A stretch of DNA of 53,606 nucleotides from contig JACQVH010000244.1 of NCBI GenBank assembly GCA_016209895.1, forward strand, positions 1 to 53,606. Reading direction: 5' to 3'. The stretch's first letter is position 1, and every line of letters begins with the position of its first letter. The stretch is from Candidatus Hydrogenedentota bacterium (GTDB taxonomy: Bacteria > Hydrogenedentota > Hydrogenedentia > Hydrogenedentales > SLHB01). The notes below the pieces were generated by a model, which worked only from the letters and a program-made list of their open reading frames with translations, did not search any database and had not been told where the DNA came from. The position numbers and the translations under genes are program-made. This document shows, piece after piece, positions 9,080-16,643 of this stretch.

Positions 9080-9109
9080 TTGATTACACGGTCCACGGTC
9101 TGGTATAAA
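9080..9109 (+). promoter_or_regulatory. Putative sigma-70-type promoter of surE
   Basis: TTGATT (9080-9085) and TATAAA (9104-9109) are separated by 18 bases and lie about 70 bases before the surE start codon. Confidence 0.45.
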
Positions 9110-9180
9110 ACGTATCCGGCAAGTCCGATTGATGACTCGCATTCAGACTCTCGAAGCATATTCATTCCCGACCCTTGGCC

Positions 9181-9963
9181 ATGGCTAAACCCCTGATCCT
9201 GGTTACCAACGACGATGGAATACATGCACCAGGCCTCGCCCTTCTGGCGTCCGCCCTGGGGCAGGTGGGAGCGGTCCGGGTATACGCTCCGGACCGGCAG
9301 CAGAGCGCCGTCGGGCACGGCGTGTCGCTCCATCGCCCGTTGCGCGTCACGGCGGTCAAAGATGGCTGGCACATGGTAGACGGGACGCCGACCGATTGCG
9401 TCATGCTGGCCGTGCGCGATCTGCTCGGGGCGCGACCGGACGTGGTGGTTTCCGGAATCAACGCAGGCGCGAATTTGGGTGACGACGTGACCTATTCCGG
9501 AACGGTGGCGGGCGCATACGAGGGCATGCTCCTGGGCATTCCTTCGATTGCGATCTCCGATGTACACTTTGCCTGTAAGCATATGGATTCGGCCGCGACA
9601 TTCGCCGTGAAGATAACGAAATTCATTTTCGAACACGGTCTTCCCCGCGATACGATGCTAAACATCAACGTGCCCGATTTACCGTACTCGCAGATTCGCG
9701 GCGCACAAATTACCCGGATGGGACGGCGTGATTACCAGGACGAGATCGTTCGTCGCGAAGACCCGCGCGGCACGTCCTACTATTGGATAGGCGGCTCGGA
9801 ACCGTCACACGTTCGGGAAGCCGGCACCGATTTCGAGGCGATTGAAAGCGACTGCATCAGCATCACGCCGCTCCATCGAGATGTGACCAATTACGAGGCA
9901 CTCGAGATACTTCGTCGGAAAACCCTGCCGTTTCAAGGGAATGGAATTAATGCGAATGAGTGA
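9181..9963 (+). CDS. surE: 5'/3'-nucleotidase SurE
   Basis: The 260-residue protein is full length for SurE, a divalent-metal phosphatase that removes phosphate from nucleoside monophosphates. LVTNDDG at the N-terminus supplies metal-binding Asp11 and Asp12; DRQQSAVGH gives the conserved Ser; SGINAGANLGDDVTYSGTV is the SurE fingerprint with the metal-binding Asn. The ATG at 9181 is preferred over an in-frame TTG two codons earlier (9175), as the conserved MAKPLILVTNDDG starts there. No strong Shine-Dalgarno site is seen. The downstream membrane protein overlaps its 3' end, so the two are probably an operon. It is cytoplasmic. Confidence 0.96.
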   Translation: MAKPLILVTNDDGIHAPGLALLASALGQVGAVRVYAPDRQQSAVGHGVSLHRPLRVTAVKDGWHMVDGTPTDCVMLAVRDLLGARPDVVVSGINAGANLGDDVTYSGTVAGAYEGMLLGIPSIAISDVHFACKHMDSAATFAVKITKFIFEHGLPRDTMLNINVPDLPYSQIRGAQITRMGRRDYQDEIVRREDPRGTSYYWIGGSEPSHVREAGTDFEAIESDCISITPLHRDVTNYEALEILRRKTLPFQGNGINANE

Positions 9964-10639
9964 CACGGAATCCGCAGTGAAGGCGATCTCGGCTGAAGTA
10001 CGCAAGCGAAAAAATCCTTTCACGGGGTGGTTGTATCGGCTGAAGGATTGGACCGAGGGCTTAGCCGAGAAATCATATGCCGTTCCAGCGCTGTTTGCGT
10101 TGGCGTTTGCGGAAAGTTCTTTCTTTCCGATACCGCCCGATGTGCTGCTGATCGCACTGTGTGTGGGGAAACCCTCGAAGTCGTTTTACTACGCCGTGAT
10201 GTGTACGGTCGGCTCGGTCATAGGAGGGCTCGCCGGATACTTGATTGGGTATGCCCTCTGGCACGACGTGGCGACCGGCGAGTACAGCCGACTCGCGCAA
10301 CTCTTTTTCCATTATGTGCCCGGCTTTTCCGAAGACCGGTTCCAAATGGTGAAGGGCTGGTACAATGATTACAACTTCTGGGTGGTATTTACGGCCGGCT
10401 TCACGCCGATTCCTTATAAGCTCTTCACCATCTCGGCGGGCGTATTCCGAGTTGATTTGTTCCTGTTTTCTATTGCATCATTGGTGGGGCGTGCGGGCCG
10501 CTTTTTCTTAGTCAGCGCGCTTTTCTATTTCTTTGGGGCAGCGATTCGAGACTTCCTCGAAAAGTACCTCGAGTGGCTTACCATCGCGTTCTTGGTCATG
10601 CTGGTCGGCGGTTTTGCCGTCATCAAGCTTTTGCTATAG
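9950..10639 (+). CDS. VTT-domain (YqaA/DedA-like) inner membrane protein
   Basis: The roughly 229-residue protein has the VTT/SNARE-associated layout: a cytoplasmic N-terminus, then a re-entrant FAESSFFPIPPDVLLIA segment, GSVIGGLAGYLIGYALW, and the characteristic FTAGFTPIPYKLFTISAGVF block. These G-rich and FTPIPYK motifs define YqaA-type members, which resemble DedA flippases for undecaprenyl phosphate or other lipids. A C-terminal hydrophobic helix (LTIAFLVMLVGGFAVIKLLL) ends the protein. Three in-frame ATGs (9941, 9950, 9956) overlap the end of surE; 9950 is chosen because AAGGG sits about ten bases before it. Substrate is not established for YqaA proteins. Confidence 0.85.
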   Translation: MRMSDTESAVKAISAEVRKRKNPFTGWLYRLKDWTEGLAEKSYAVPALFALAFAESSFFPIPPDVLLIALCVGKPSKSFYYAVMCTVGSVIGGLAGYLIGYALWHDVATGEYSRLAQLFFHYVPGFSEDRFQMVKGWYNDYNFWVVFTAGFTPIPYKLFTISAGVFRVDLFLFSIASLVGRAGRFFLVSALFYFFGAAIRDFLEKYLEWLTIAFLVMLVGGFAVIKLLL

Positions 10640-10721
10640 ATGGTTTAGTGTGGGGCCTCTCGACGATTATGCCCAGGGGGCGTGGCACGGCATCTATGGC
10701 AACATAAGGAGCAGTTGAATT

Positions 10722-12557
10722 ATGTGCGGGATAGTTGGTTACATCGGTAAGAAGAACGCCGTGGACATCATTATGTCCGGGCTGCATCGCTTGGAGTACC
10801 GCGGCTACGATTCGGCGGGCGTGGCGGTCATCAAGAATGGCACGCTGGACTGCGTCAAGAGCTTGGGCAAGCTCGTGTCCATGGATAAGAAGCTCGCGGA
10901 ACGGCCTATCGAGGGGAACCTTGGGGTCGGCCATACGCGCTGGGCGACGCACGGGGTGCCGAGCGAGACGAATTCCCATCCGCACTTCGACGTCCCGATG
11001 GAGATCGCCGTGGTGCACAACGGCATCATCGAGAATTACCAACAATTGCGCACGCAATTGCAGGCGGACGGCGTGGTTTTTCGCAGTCAGACCGATACCG
11101 AGACTATCGCGCACCTGATCCGAAAGTATTACCAAGGCGATCTGTTTGAAGCGGTAAAGCGCGCGCTCCGGGATGTCGAAGGCGCGTATGCCATCGGGGT
11201 TCTCTCCAAGAACAACCCGGACGTGATGGTGGCCGCGCGGCATGGCAGCCCGCTCATCGTGGGTTTGGGCGACGGCGAGGCGTTCATCGCGTCCGACGTG
11301 CCCGCGATCATGAAGTACACGCGCAAAGTGCTGTACATAGACAACGGCCAAGTCTGTGAGATTACGCGCAACGGCTACAAGATCGAAGACCTGAACGGGA
11401 AGCCGCAACAGCTCGAAGTGAAGACCGTGGATTGGGACGACGCCGCGGCCGAGAAGGAAGGCTATCCGCACTTCATGCTGAAGGAAATCCATCAACAGCC
11501 GGAGGTGATTCGCAACACGCTGCGCGGCCGGGTGCATGAAGGCTCGGAAGTAGTCCAGCTTGAAGATATGCGGCTGAGCGCGGAAGACCTCAAGGCGTGC
11601 CGGAAAATTGTGATTGTTTCCTGCGGCACAGCCTGGCACGCGGGCTTGGTGGGCAAATATCTTATCGAGAAGTACGCCCAGGTGTCGGTCGAGGTGGACA
11701 TCGCGTCGGAGTACCGTTATCGCGACCCAATCATACCGGCCAATACCATCGTGATTCCGGTGACGCAGTCCGGTGAAACGGCGGATACGTTGGAAGCCAT
11801 TCGCATCGCCAAGAAAAAGGGCGCGAAAGTCGTTTCCATCGTGAACGTCGTCGGTTCGAGCATCGCGCGCGAATCGCACGGCGTGATCTACACCCATGCC
11901 GGACCCGAGATCGGCGTAGCCTCGACTAAAGCCTACACCTCGCAGATCACCGCCTTCGCGCTGTTTACCATCTATCTGGCGGAGACGCGCGGGACGATGT
12001 CCAAGGCGGAAGCCAAGCAAATGATTGCCCATCTGCGCGAGATACCCGACAAAATCCAATGGTACCTGGACCACCAGGACGTCGTGAAGCAGTGTGCGGC
12101 TGACCCGAAGTATCGCGACGCGCAGAGCGCGTTGTTCCTGGGTCGCAGCTACAACTTCCCGAGCGCGTTGGAAGGCGCGCTCAAGCTGAAGGAAATCAGC
12201 TATATCCACGCGGAAGGCTACGGCGCGGGCGAGATGAAGCATGGACCCATCGCGCTGGTTACCGACCAACTGCCCGTGGTTTGCATTGTCACGCGGGGCG
12301 CGGTGTACGACAAGATGATCTCGAACGTCCAGGAAATCCGCGCGCGCAGCGGTATCGTGCTGTCGGTGGCGACAGTCGGGGACGAAGAGCTTAGGAAGCA
12401 CAGCGCGGACGTCATTTACGTGCCGGATTGTTTCGAGCCGTTCAGCCCCATCGTGATCGCAGTGCCGTTGCAACTCCTGGCCTACTACATCGCGACGAAT
12501 CGCGGCTGTGACGTGGACCAGCCTCGGAACCTGGCAAAGAGCGTGACGGTCGAGTAG
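10722..12557 (+). CDS. glmS: Glutamine--fructose-6-phosphate aminotransferase (isomerizing) GlmS
   Basis: A 611-residue enzyme of usual length making glucosamine-6-phosphate, first step to UDP-GlcNAc for peptidoglycan and lipopolysaccharide. MCGIVGYIG has the N-terminal nucleophile Cys2 (exposed after Met removal); LEYRGYDSAGVAV and VGHTRWATHG belong to the glutaminase domain. Two SIS domains follow: SCGTAWHAGL with TQSGETADTLEA, then LGRSYNFPSALEGALKLKE and EGYGAGEMKHGPIAL. It ends PRNLAKSVTVE, the conserved C-terminal tail. About 80 bases separate it from the VTT gene. No glmS ribozyme-like leader is apparent in that spacer. A transcription terminator is not obvious; the downstream repeat island may act so. 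Confidence 0.98.
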   Translation: MCGIVGYIGKKNAVDIIMSGLHRLEYRGYDSAGVAVIKNGTLDCVKSLGKLVSMDKKLAERPIEGNLGVGHTRWATHGVPSETNSHPHFDVPMEIAVVHNGIIENYQQLRTQLQADGVVFRSQTDTETIAHLIRKYYQGDLFEAVKRALRDVEGAYAIGVLSKNNPDVMVAARHGSPLIVGLGDGEAFIASDVPAIMKYTRKVLYIDNGQVCEITRNGYKIEDLNGKPQQLEVKTVDWDDAAAEKEGYPHFMLKEIHQQPEVIRNTLRGRVHEGSEVVQLEDMRLSAEDLKACRKIVIVSCGTAWHAGLVGKYLIEKYAQVSVEVDIASEYRYRDPIIPANTIVIPVTQSGETADTLEAIRIAKKKGAKVVSIVNVVGSSIARESHGVIYTHAGPEIGVASTKAYTSQITAFALFTIYLAETRGTMSKAEAKQMIAHLREIPDKIQWYLDHQDVVKQCAADPKYRDAQSALFLGRSYNFPSALEGALKLKEISYIHAEGYGAGEMKHGPIALVTDQLPVVCIVTRGAVYDKMISNVQEIRARSGIVLSVATVGDEELRKHSADVIYVPDCFEPFSPIVIAVPLQLLAYYIATNRGCDVDQPRNLAKSVTVE

Positions 12558-12590
12558 TTCTCCCAGGCGGCCATTCTGCCCCCGCCTCTC

Positions 12591-12757
12591 TGTCATTCTG
12601 AGCGGAGTCGAGGAATCTTGCACACCCAATGTCCCGCCCCTGTGTCATTCTGAGCGATAGCGAAGAATCCGGCACACCAAAGCCGTGGGTAGAAGAGATG
12701 CTTCGCTGGCGCTCAGCATGACAGTCCCTCCTGTCATTCGGAGCGGCAACGAAGAAG
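12591..12757. repeat. Island of TGTCATTCTGAGCG-type repeats (four copies, one inverted)
   Basis: Copies start with TGTCATTCTGAGCG and run into GAAGAATC-like ends, about 27 bases each. They lie at 12591-12618 (plus), 12643-12669 (plus), 12694-12723 (inverted) and 12732-12757 (plus, diverged: TGTCATTCGGAGCG). Neighbouring direct and inverted copies can fold into hairpins. The same element recurs at 28440-28582. This repeat is familiar from intergenic regions of many uncultured bacterial genomes; no ORF or transposase is associated. Confidence 0.85.
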
Positions 12758-12806
12758 CCCATGATTTGACGCACCTCGAACCGGGCCATATAATTGCCTT
12801 CTTTGT

Positions 12807-12883
12807 GCCGGGGTAGCTCAGTTGGCTAGAGCGCTGGACTGTGGATCCAGAGGTCAAGGGTTCGAAGCCCTTCCCCGGTACCA
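12807..12883 (+). tRNA. tRNA-His (GTG anticodon), CCA encoded, no encoded G-1
   Basis: A full cloverleaf: acceptor GCCGGGG/CCCCGGT, D arm GCTC/GAGC, anticodon stem CTGGA/TCCAG with loop CTGTGGA giving GTG, T stem AAGGG/CCCTT and encoded CCA. The base before G1 is T, the discriminator is A73 and position 1:72 is G-T. Canonical bacterial tRNA-His genes encode G-1 opposite C73; both are absent here. It lies 94 bases ahead of the hisS gene. Confidence 0.93.
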
Positions 12884-12977
12884 TTCTTTTGTGCGCGCTC
12901 TGAACACGAAGACGGAAGCGACGTCAGAGATGTAAAGGACACGAGTTTGCCAGGCCAGAGAATGGTCTAGCGAGGAA

Positions 12978-14036
12978 ATGTGGATGGCAGGAACGGAACG
13001 ACCGATTGAGCCGCGAACGTTGAAGGGCTTTCAGGATTTGTTGCCGGAACAGGTCCTGCCGCGGCGCCGCGTCATTCAGACCATCGAAGCGATATTTCAG
13101 AAGTACGGCTTCACGCCCATCGAAACTCCCGCTCTCGAACATCTCGACGTGCTCCTCGGCACCGGCGGCGAGGAAACGAACAAGGAATTGTTCCGCCTGC
13201 AAAGTCCCGAGGAAGAGCCGATCGCCCTCCGCTTCGACCTCACGGTGCCGTTCGCCCGTTTGCTCGCGCAGTACCCGGACCGACTTAAGGCGCCGTTCCG
13301 CCGGTATGCGCTCGGTTCGGTGTGGCGCGCCGATAAGCCGGGTCCGGGCCGGTTCCGCGAGTTCACCCAACTCGACATTGATGCGGCGGGTTCCGCGTCG
13401 GTCGCCGTGGACGCGGAAATCATTGCGATCATGTGCGAGGTGATGCAAGCGCTCGGCGTGGGCCCGTTTGCGGTGCTCGTCAATAATCGCAAGCTGATAG
13501 ACGCGATGTTGGCGTCCTGCGGAGTGACGGAGACGGCGCGGCAGAAGCACGTCTTGCGGGTAATTGATAAGCTCCAGAAAGTGGGTCTGGAAAAGGTGCG
13601 GCTGGAACTCGGACCCGGACGCATAGACGATTCCGGGGACCCTATCCCGGGCGTGCGTCTGGATTCCGGGGCAATTGATCAAATCGTAAATTTCGTCATT
13701 ATCAAGGGCCGCACCCGGAGCGAGATTCTGGACAAGGCTCGGAGCCTGTTTCCTTCGGACAGTCTGGGCGCAGCGACCATTCAGGAAATGCGCGAGTTGG
13801 ACGCCTGTCTCACCGCGCTCGGCGTCAGCCAAGAACATGCGAAGTTTGATCCGAGTCTCGCGCGAGGACTGGATTACTATACCGGCACGGTCTTCGAAAC
13901 CGTGCTGCCGCATGCGCCGGAATTCGGTTCGGTCATGGGCGGCGGCCGCTACGACCAACTCGTCGAGCGCTTTATGGACCGACCCATTCCCTGCACCGGC
14001 ATGTCGGTCGGCCCGACCGGCTCCTGGCGGCATTGA
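12978..14036 (+). CDS. hisS: Histidine--tRNA ligase HisS, N-terminal and catalytic part (frame broken before motif 3)
   Basis: The 352-residue frame carries the class II core: LKGFQDLLPEQ and IETPALEHLDVL (motif 1 region), RYALGSVWRADKPGPGRFREF (motif 2, cut here for length) and the His-specific ARGLDYYTGTVFE. The reading frame then passes MGGGRYDQLVERF and GMSVG and stops at WRH, exactly where motif 3 (xDRLL) should follow. The next frame supplies DRLLAAL and the whole anticodon domain (next feature), so one base is missing near 14010-14016 or the assembly has an error. Motif 2 (PGPGRFREF) and VNNRKLIDAML resemble the alphaproteobacterial-type HisRS. Starts at 12978 or at the ATG at 12984, which has GAGG upstream. 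Confidence 0.85.
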   Translation: MWMAGTERPIEPRTLKGFQDLLPEQVLPRRRVIQTIEAIFQKYGFTPIETPALEHLDVLLGTGGEETNKELFRLQSPEEEPIALRFDLTVPFARLLAQYPDRLKAPFRRYALGSVWRADKPGPGRFREFTQLDIDAAGSASVAVDAEIIAIMCEVMQALGVGPFAVLVNNRKLIDAMLASCGVTETARQKHVLRVIDKLQKVGLEKVRLELGPGRIDDSGDPIPGVRLDSGAIDQIVNFVIIKGRTRSEILDKARSLFPSDSLGAATIQEMRELDACLTALGVSQEHAKFDPSLARGLDYYTGTVFETVLPHAPEFGSVMGGGRYDQLVERFMDRPIPCTGMSVGPTGSWRH

Positions 14037-14461
14037 CGCACCTCGGTCTCGTCGAACCGGCCAAGACCAGCGTGCAAGTGCTGGTGATCACGATGGGCAA
14101 GGTGCCCACGCGCGAGACACTCGCGCTCGCGGCCGAATTGCGCGCGGCGGGGCTATGCACCGAAACGTATTTTGGACAGAAGGCCGGCCTAAAGCACACG
14201 CTCTCGCACGCCGATCATTATGGCATCCCCGTCGGCGTCATTCTGGGCGAGGACGAACTCGCGCAGGGCGTCGTCTCCGTGAAAGACCTGCGCGCCGGAA
14301 AACAACAGCGCGAGGGCATCCAGGACCGCGACGCCTACCGCCACGCTGGTAAGACCGGCCAAGTGACCGTCTCGCGGGCGGAGCTAGTGAAGACGGTTCG
14401 GGGGTTATTAGCAATGAGCAATGAGTCCCGCGTGGCGCGGGAAGCAACGAGCAATGAGTGA
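14033..14461 (+). CDS. hisS: HisS C-terminal part: motif 3 remnant and anticodon-binding domain (out of frame with the N-terminal part)
   Basis: This frame reads DRLLAALTHLGLVEPAKTSVQV if entered upstream at about 14013, then LVITMGKVPTRETLALAAEL, GLCTETYFG and LKHTLSHADHYGIP, the HGTP_anticodon domain of HisRS. It continues directly from the broken catalytic part, so it is not an independent gene, although a TTG overlaps the upstream stop (TTGA). Without the missing base the motif 3 arginine is separated from the catalytic domain, so a working enzyme would need frame correction. The last 15 residues (AMSNESRVAREATSNE) are encoded by an intergenic GCAATGA repeat and are not HisRS-like, suggesting the stop was lost and the gene extended. 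Confidence 0.8.
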   Translation: MTHLGLVEPAKTSVQVLVITMGKVPTRETLALAAELRAAGLCTETYFGQKAGLKHTLSHADHYGIPVGVILGEDELAQGVVSVKDLRAGKQQREGIQDRDAYRHAGKTGQVTVSRAELVKTVRGLLAMSNESRVAREATSNE

Positions 14462-14475
14462 CGAGTACCGAGAAT
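14411..14475. repeat. GCAATGA/GAGCAATGAGT repeat with an internal hairpin
   Basis: GCAATGAGCAATGAGT and ACGAGCAATGAGTGACGAG surround a perfect hairpin TCCCGCG-TGG-CGCGGGA (14426-14442). The tract encodes the final residues of the hisS frame and continues past its stop. Confidence 0.7.
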
Positions 14476-14617
14476 CGGCAATCAGCCTCGCTTCGTGAGC
14501 TTGACACGTTCGCGGTGGAAGTGGAAGTTCTTATCCGTGTTGATTCGCGGTAAGTGGCTCCATCTGTGTTCCAATTGCAGTTGACATCACGCGAGACTCT
14601 TCGCTAGACTTCTTGCC

Positions 14618-14645
14618 AAGAGCGAGCTCCACGGGGCTCGCTCTT
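14618..14645 (+). terminator. Perfect 10-bp hairpin upstream of tRNA-Lys
   Basis: AAGAGCGAGC (14618-14627) pairs with GCTCGCTCTT (14636-14645) over an eight-base loop. The T content after it is modest, so it may end hisS transcription or be a processing structure for the following tRNA. Confidence 0.5.
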
Positions 14646-14663
14646 CTCGCTTATGCCCCGCGT

Positions 14664-14739
14664 GGACGGGTAGCTCAGGTGGTAGAGCATCGGACTTTTA
14701 ATCCGGTGGCCGCGGGTTCGAGTCCCGCCCCGTTCACCA
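14664..14739 (+). tRNA. tRNA-Lys (TTT anticodon), CCA encoded
   Basis: Acceptor GGACGGG/CCCGTTC with G-T at position 2, D arm GCTC/GAGC, anticodon stem TCGGA/TCCGG with loop CTTTTAA giving TTT, T stem GCGGG/CCCGC, discriminator A and encoded CCA. Confidence 0.95.
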
Positions 14740-14758
14740 ATCAAGTCGAGGGATCACC

Positions 14759-16618
14759 ATGAGAGCAACCCTTATCGTCTCGATTCTCCTGTCGCTATTC
14801 GCATCCGAATTCGCGGCCACCGCTAAAACAAAAGTTCTTTTCTCGGGGGAGAAGAAGCAGAATAACCTCGTTTCGGTGCTGCTCGAGGTCGCTTCCATCT
14901 CGAAGTCCGGCAATTCGTTTTCATTCACGCGCTCGAGCCAGGGCTGGATATTCATCTCCGCAACACACCAGGGAAACGGCACGGTCTACATAACACTCGA
15001 TGACGCCCCGCGCGAGGACGCAATCGTTGTCACTGGCGGCGAGACGGGAAGCGTTGCCGAGGGGGTGCGTCACATCGCGAAGGGAGAGCACCGAATTCGC
15101 TTGGATTATAAGCGCGATATTCGCGTTGACAAACTCGTGGTGAAGGCGATACCGGAACTCATCCACTGCGGGTTATTCGATCCCGCAATCAAATCCTACG
15201 GTCATTATGACATGAATTTCCTCAAGAAGGATGTGCTGCCCAATGTGACCGGCTTAATTGTCCCCCACAACATCAACCTCCCTCAATCAGTCGTTGACGA
15301 TTGGCGCCGCCGGGGTAAGAAGCTCATCGCGCAGGCCGGGGTAAGCCGCGAAGGCAAGACGGCTGACGACCACTTTAAGTACTGGACCCACTTCCTGGAT
15401 ACCGCTCCCTTTGCGGACGGGATTATCATTGACGAGTTCATCGTGAACAACCCCTCGACCCGACCGGGCACGCCCTTAAGCCCGGAGCGTCAAGCGCGGA
15501 GAGAACAGCAACTTCAACGTCACCGCGCGTACGAAGAGGCCTTCACCAGAATGCGCGCCGACGAGCGCTATCAGGACAAGACCGTGTATGCCTACGTCGG
15601 CGGCAGCGGCAAGAAACTCAACCAGGAAAGCATCGGACCGACTTTCGTGCGAACCCTTATCAACTGCGACTATCCGATCGCCCTCGAACGGTATCTTTTC
15701 GAGCGATCAAGCAAGCCTGCCTCCAAGGCCGCGTTGCAGGAGTTTGTCGAAGGCATCGCCGATTGGGAAGCCAAGGAGCCGGGGGCCAAGCGAAACATGC
15801 TCCTCACGTTCGGCCTGTTTTCCATGCCGCCCGGAGGTATCAACAAGCTGCCGAACGTAGATTACCACGTCTGGATGGACCAACAGATGAATATTGTAGC
15901 GAACCATCCGGCCATGTCCGACATCGGCGGCCTGAATTGGTGGACGTCGTTGCAAGCGGACGAGGAAACGGTGCGATTCGTCGGGAAACTCTACCGTCAC
16001 TATGCCATCGCGGGCCAGACCAAAATGCTGACCAAAGACCCCCTCTTTCTCACCCACATTCGGAACGCCGATTTCGAGAAGGGGATCGAAGACTGGACAC
16101 TGCAGCATGCGGAAGAGGGTGCCATACAGCCCAAGAGTTTCCCAAGATACGGCCGAATCGAGGGACGCTATATGGGACTGGGACGTCCCTCGGACCCCGA
16201 ACATATCGGGGACACCTTTCTTCTCATGAAGCGAAGCGAGAAGGGTCCCAACACGTTTTCGCAGACCATCCGCCATCTAAAGCCCGGCCGACTCTATTCG
16301 ATGAAGATGTTTACCTGCGACTACCGCGATTTGGTGAATCCGAAGGCCAAGACCATGGACAAGGCCAACAAATTCATCGGAAGGGTGGTCCTGGAAGGGG
16401 TCGAGGTTGATACGGCGAAGTCATTTACGGAAATGTACGCCTCCAACCCGGAGCCGCCCATACCCGTTTGGATTACCTATCACTGGAAAGTGTTCCGGGC
16501 AAAAGGGAGCACTGCGAAACTGATCGTCTCGGACTGGGAGAGCGATCAAAAACCGTCAGGTCCCTTTGGCCAGGAACAGACCTTCAACTTCTTGGAAATT
16601 GAGCCCTATCACGAATGA
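14759..16618 (+). CDS. Secreted glycoside-hydrolase-like protein with C-terminal carbohydrate-binding-like domain
   Basis: The 619-residue protein starts with a Sec signal (MRATLIVSILLSLFASEFAA). Residues about 25-130 form a beta-rich domain. Residues about 130-420 look like a TIM barrel: HYDMNFLKKDVLP, FADGIIIDEFIVNN (strand ending in acidic residues), DKTVYAYVGGSG and LLTFGLFSMPPGGINK. The pattern recalls GH-type barrels in uncultured polysaccharide degraders, but no classified family could be named from sequence alone. A beta-sandwich-like C-terminal region (RNADFEKGIEDWTLQHA onward) resembles carbohydrate-binding modules. RBS CGAGGG is upstream of ATG. It lies between tRNA-Lys and a second secreted gene 25 bases later. 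Confidence 0.7.
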   Translation: MRATLIVSILLSLFASEFAATAKTKVLFSGEKKQNNLVSVLLEVASISKSGNSFSFTRSSQGWIFISATHQGNGTVYITLDDAPREDAIVVTGGETGSVAEGVRHIAKGEHRIRLDYKRDIRVDKLVVKAIPELIHCGLFDPAIKSYGHYDMNFLKKDVLPNVTGLIVPHNINLPQSVVDDWRRRGKKLIAQAGVSREGKTADDHFKYWTHFLDTAPFADGIIIDEFIVNNPSTRPGTPLSPERQARREQQLQRHRAYEEAFTRMRADERYQDKTVYAYVGGSGKKLNQESIGPTFVRTLINCDYPIALERYLFERSSKPASKAALQEFVEGIADWEAKEPGAKRNMLLTFGLFSMPPGGINKLPNVDYHVWMDQQMNIVANHPAMSDIGGLNWWTSLQADEETVRFVGKLYRHYAIAGQTKMLTKDPLFLTHIRNADFEKGIEDWTLQHAEEGAIQPKSFPRYGRIEGRYMGLGRPSDPEHIGDTFLLMKRSEKGPNTFSQTIRHLKPGRLYSMKMFTCDYRDLVNPKAKTMDKANKFIGRVVLEGVEVDTAKSFTEMYASNPEPPIPVWITYHWKVFRAKGSTAKLIVSDWESDQKPSGPFGQEQTFNFLEIEPYHE

Positions 16619-16643
16619 CCGACTATAACCGAAAGGGAACGCC

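Noticed and set aside
9175-9180. TTG start two codons upstream for surE
   Set aside because: The conserved N-terminus begins at the ATG at 9181; TTG adds only two residues without an improved Shine-Dalgarno site.
10623-12629. A 668-residue open frame on the minus strand, opposite glmS
   Set aside because: It is antisense to a clearly conserved enzyme. GC-rich codon use of glmS removes stops from the opposite strand, and the translated product is His/Arg/Leu-rich without a family motif.
14005-14040. Programmed -1 frameshift in hisS
   Set aside because: A -1 slip would restore VGPDRLL, but GTCGGCCCG is not a typical slippery heptamer and no downstream pseudoknot stands out. A sequence error or mutation is simpler.
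14033-14461. A naturally split HisRS with two coupled genes
   Set aside because: The TTGA overlap is suggestive, but the break separates motif 3 glycines from the essential Arg, so the two pieces would not make a sensible split enzyme.
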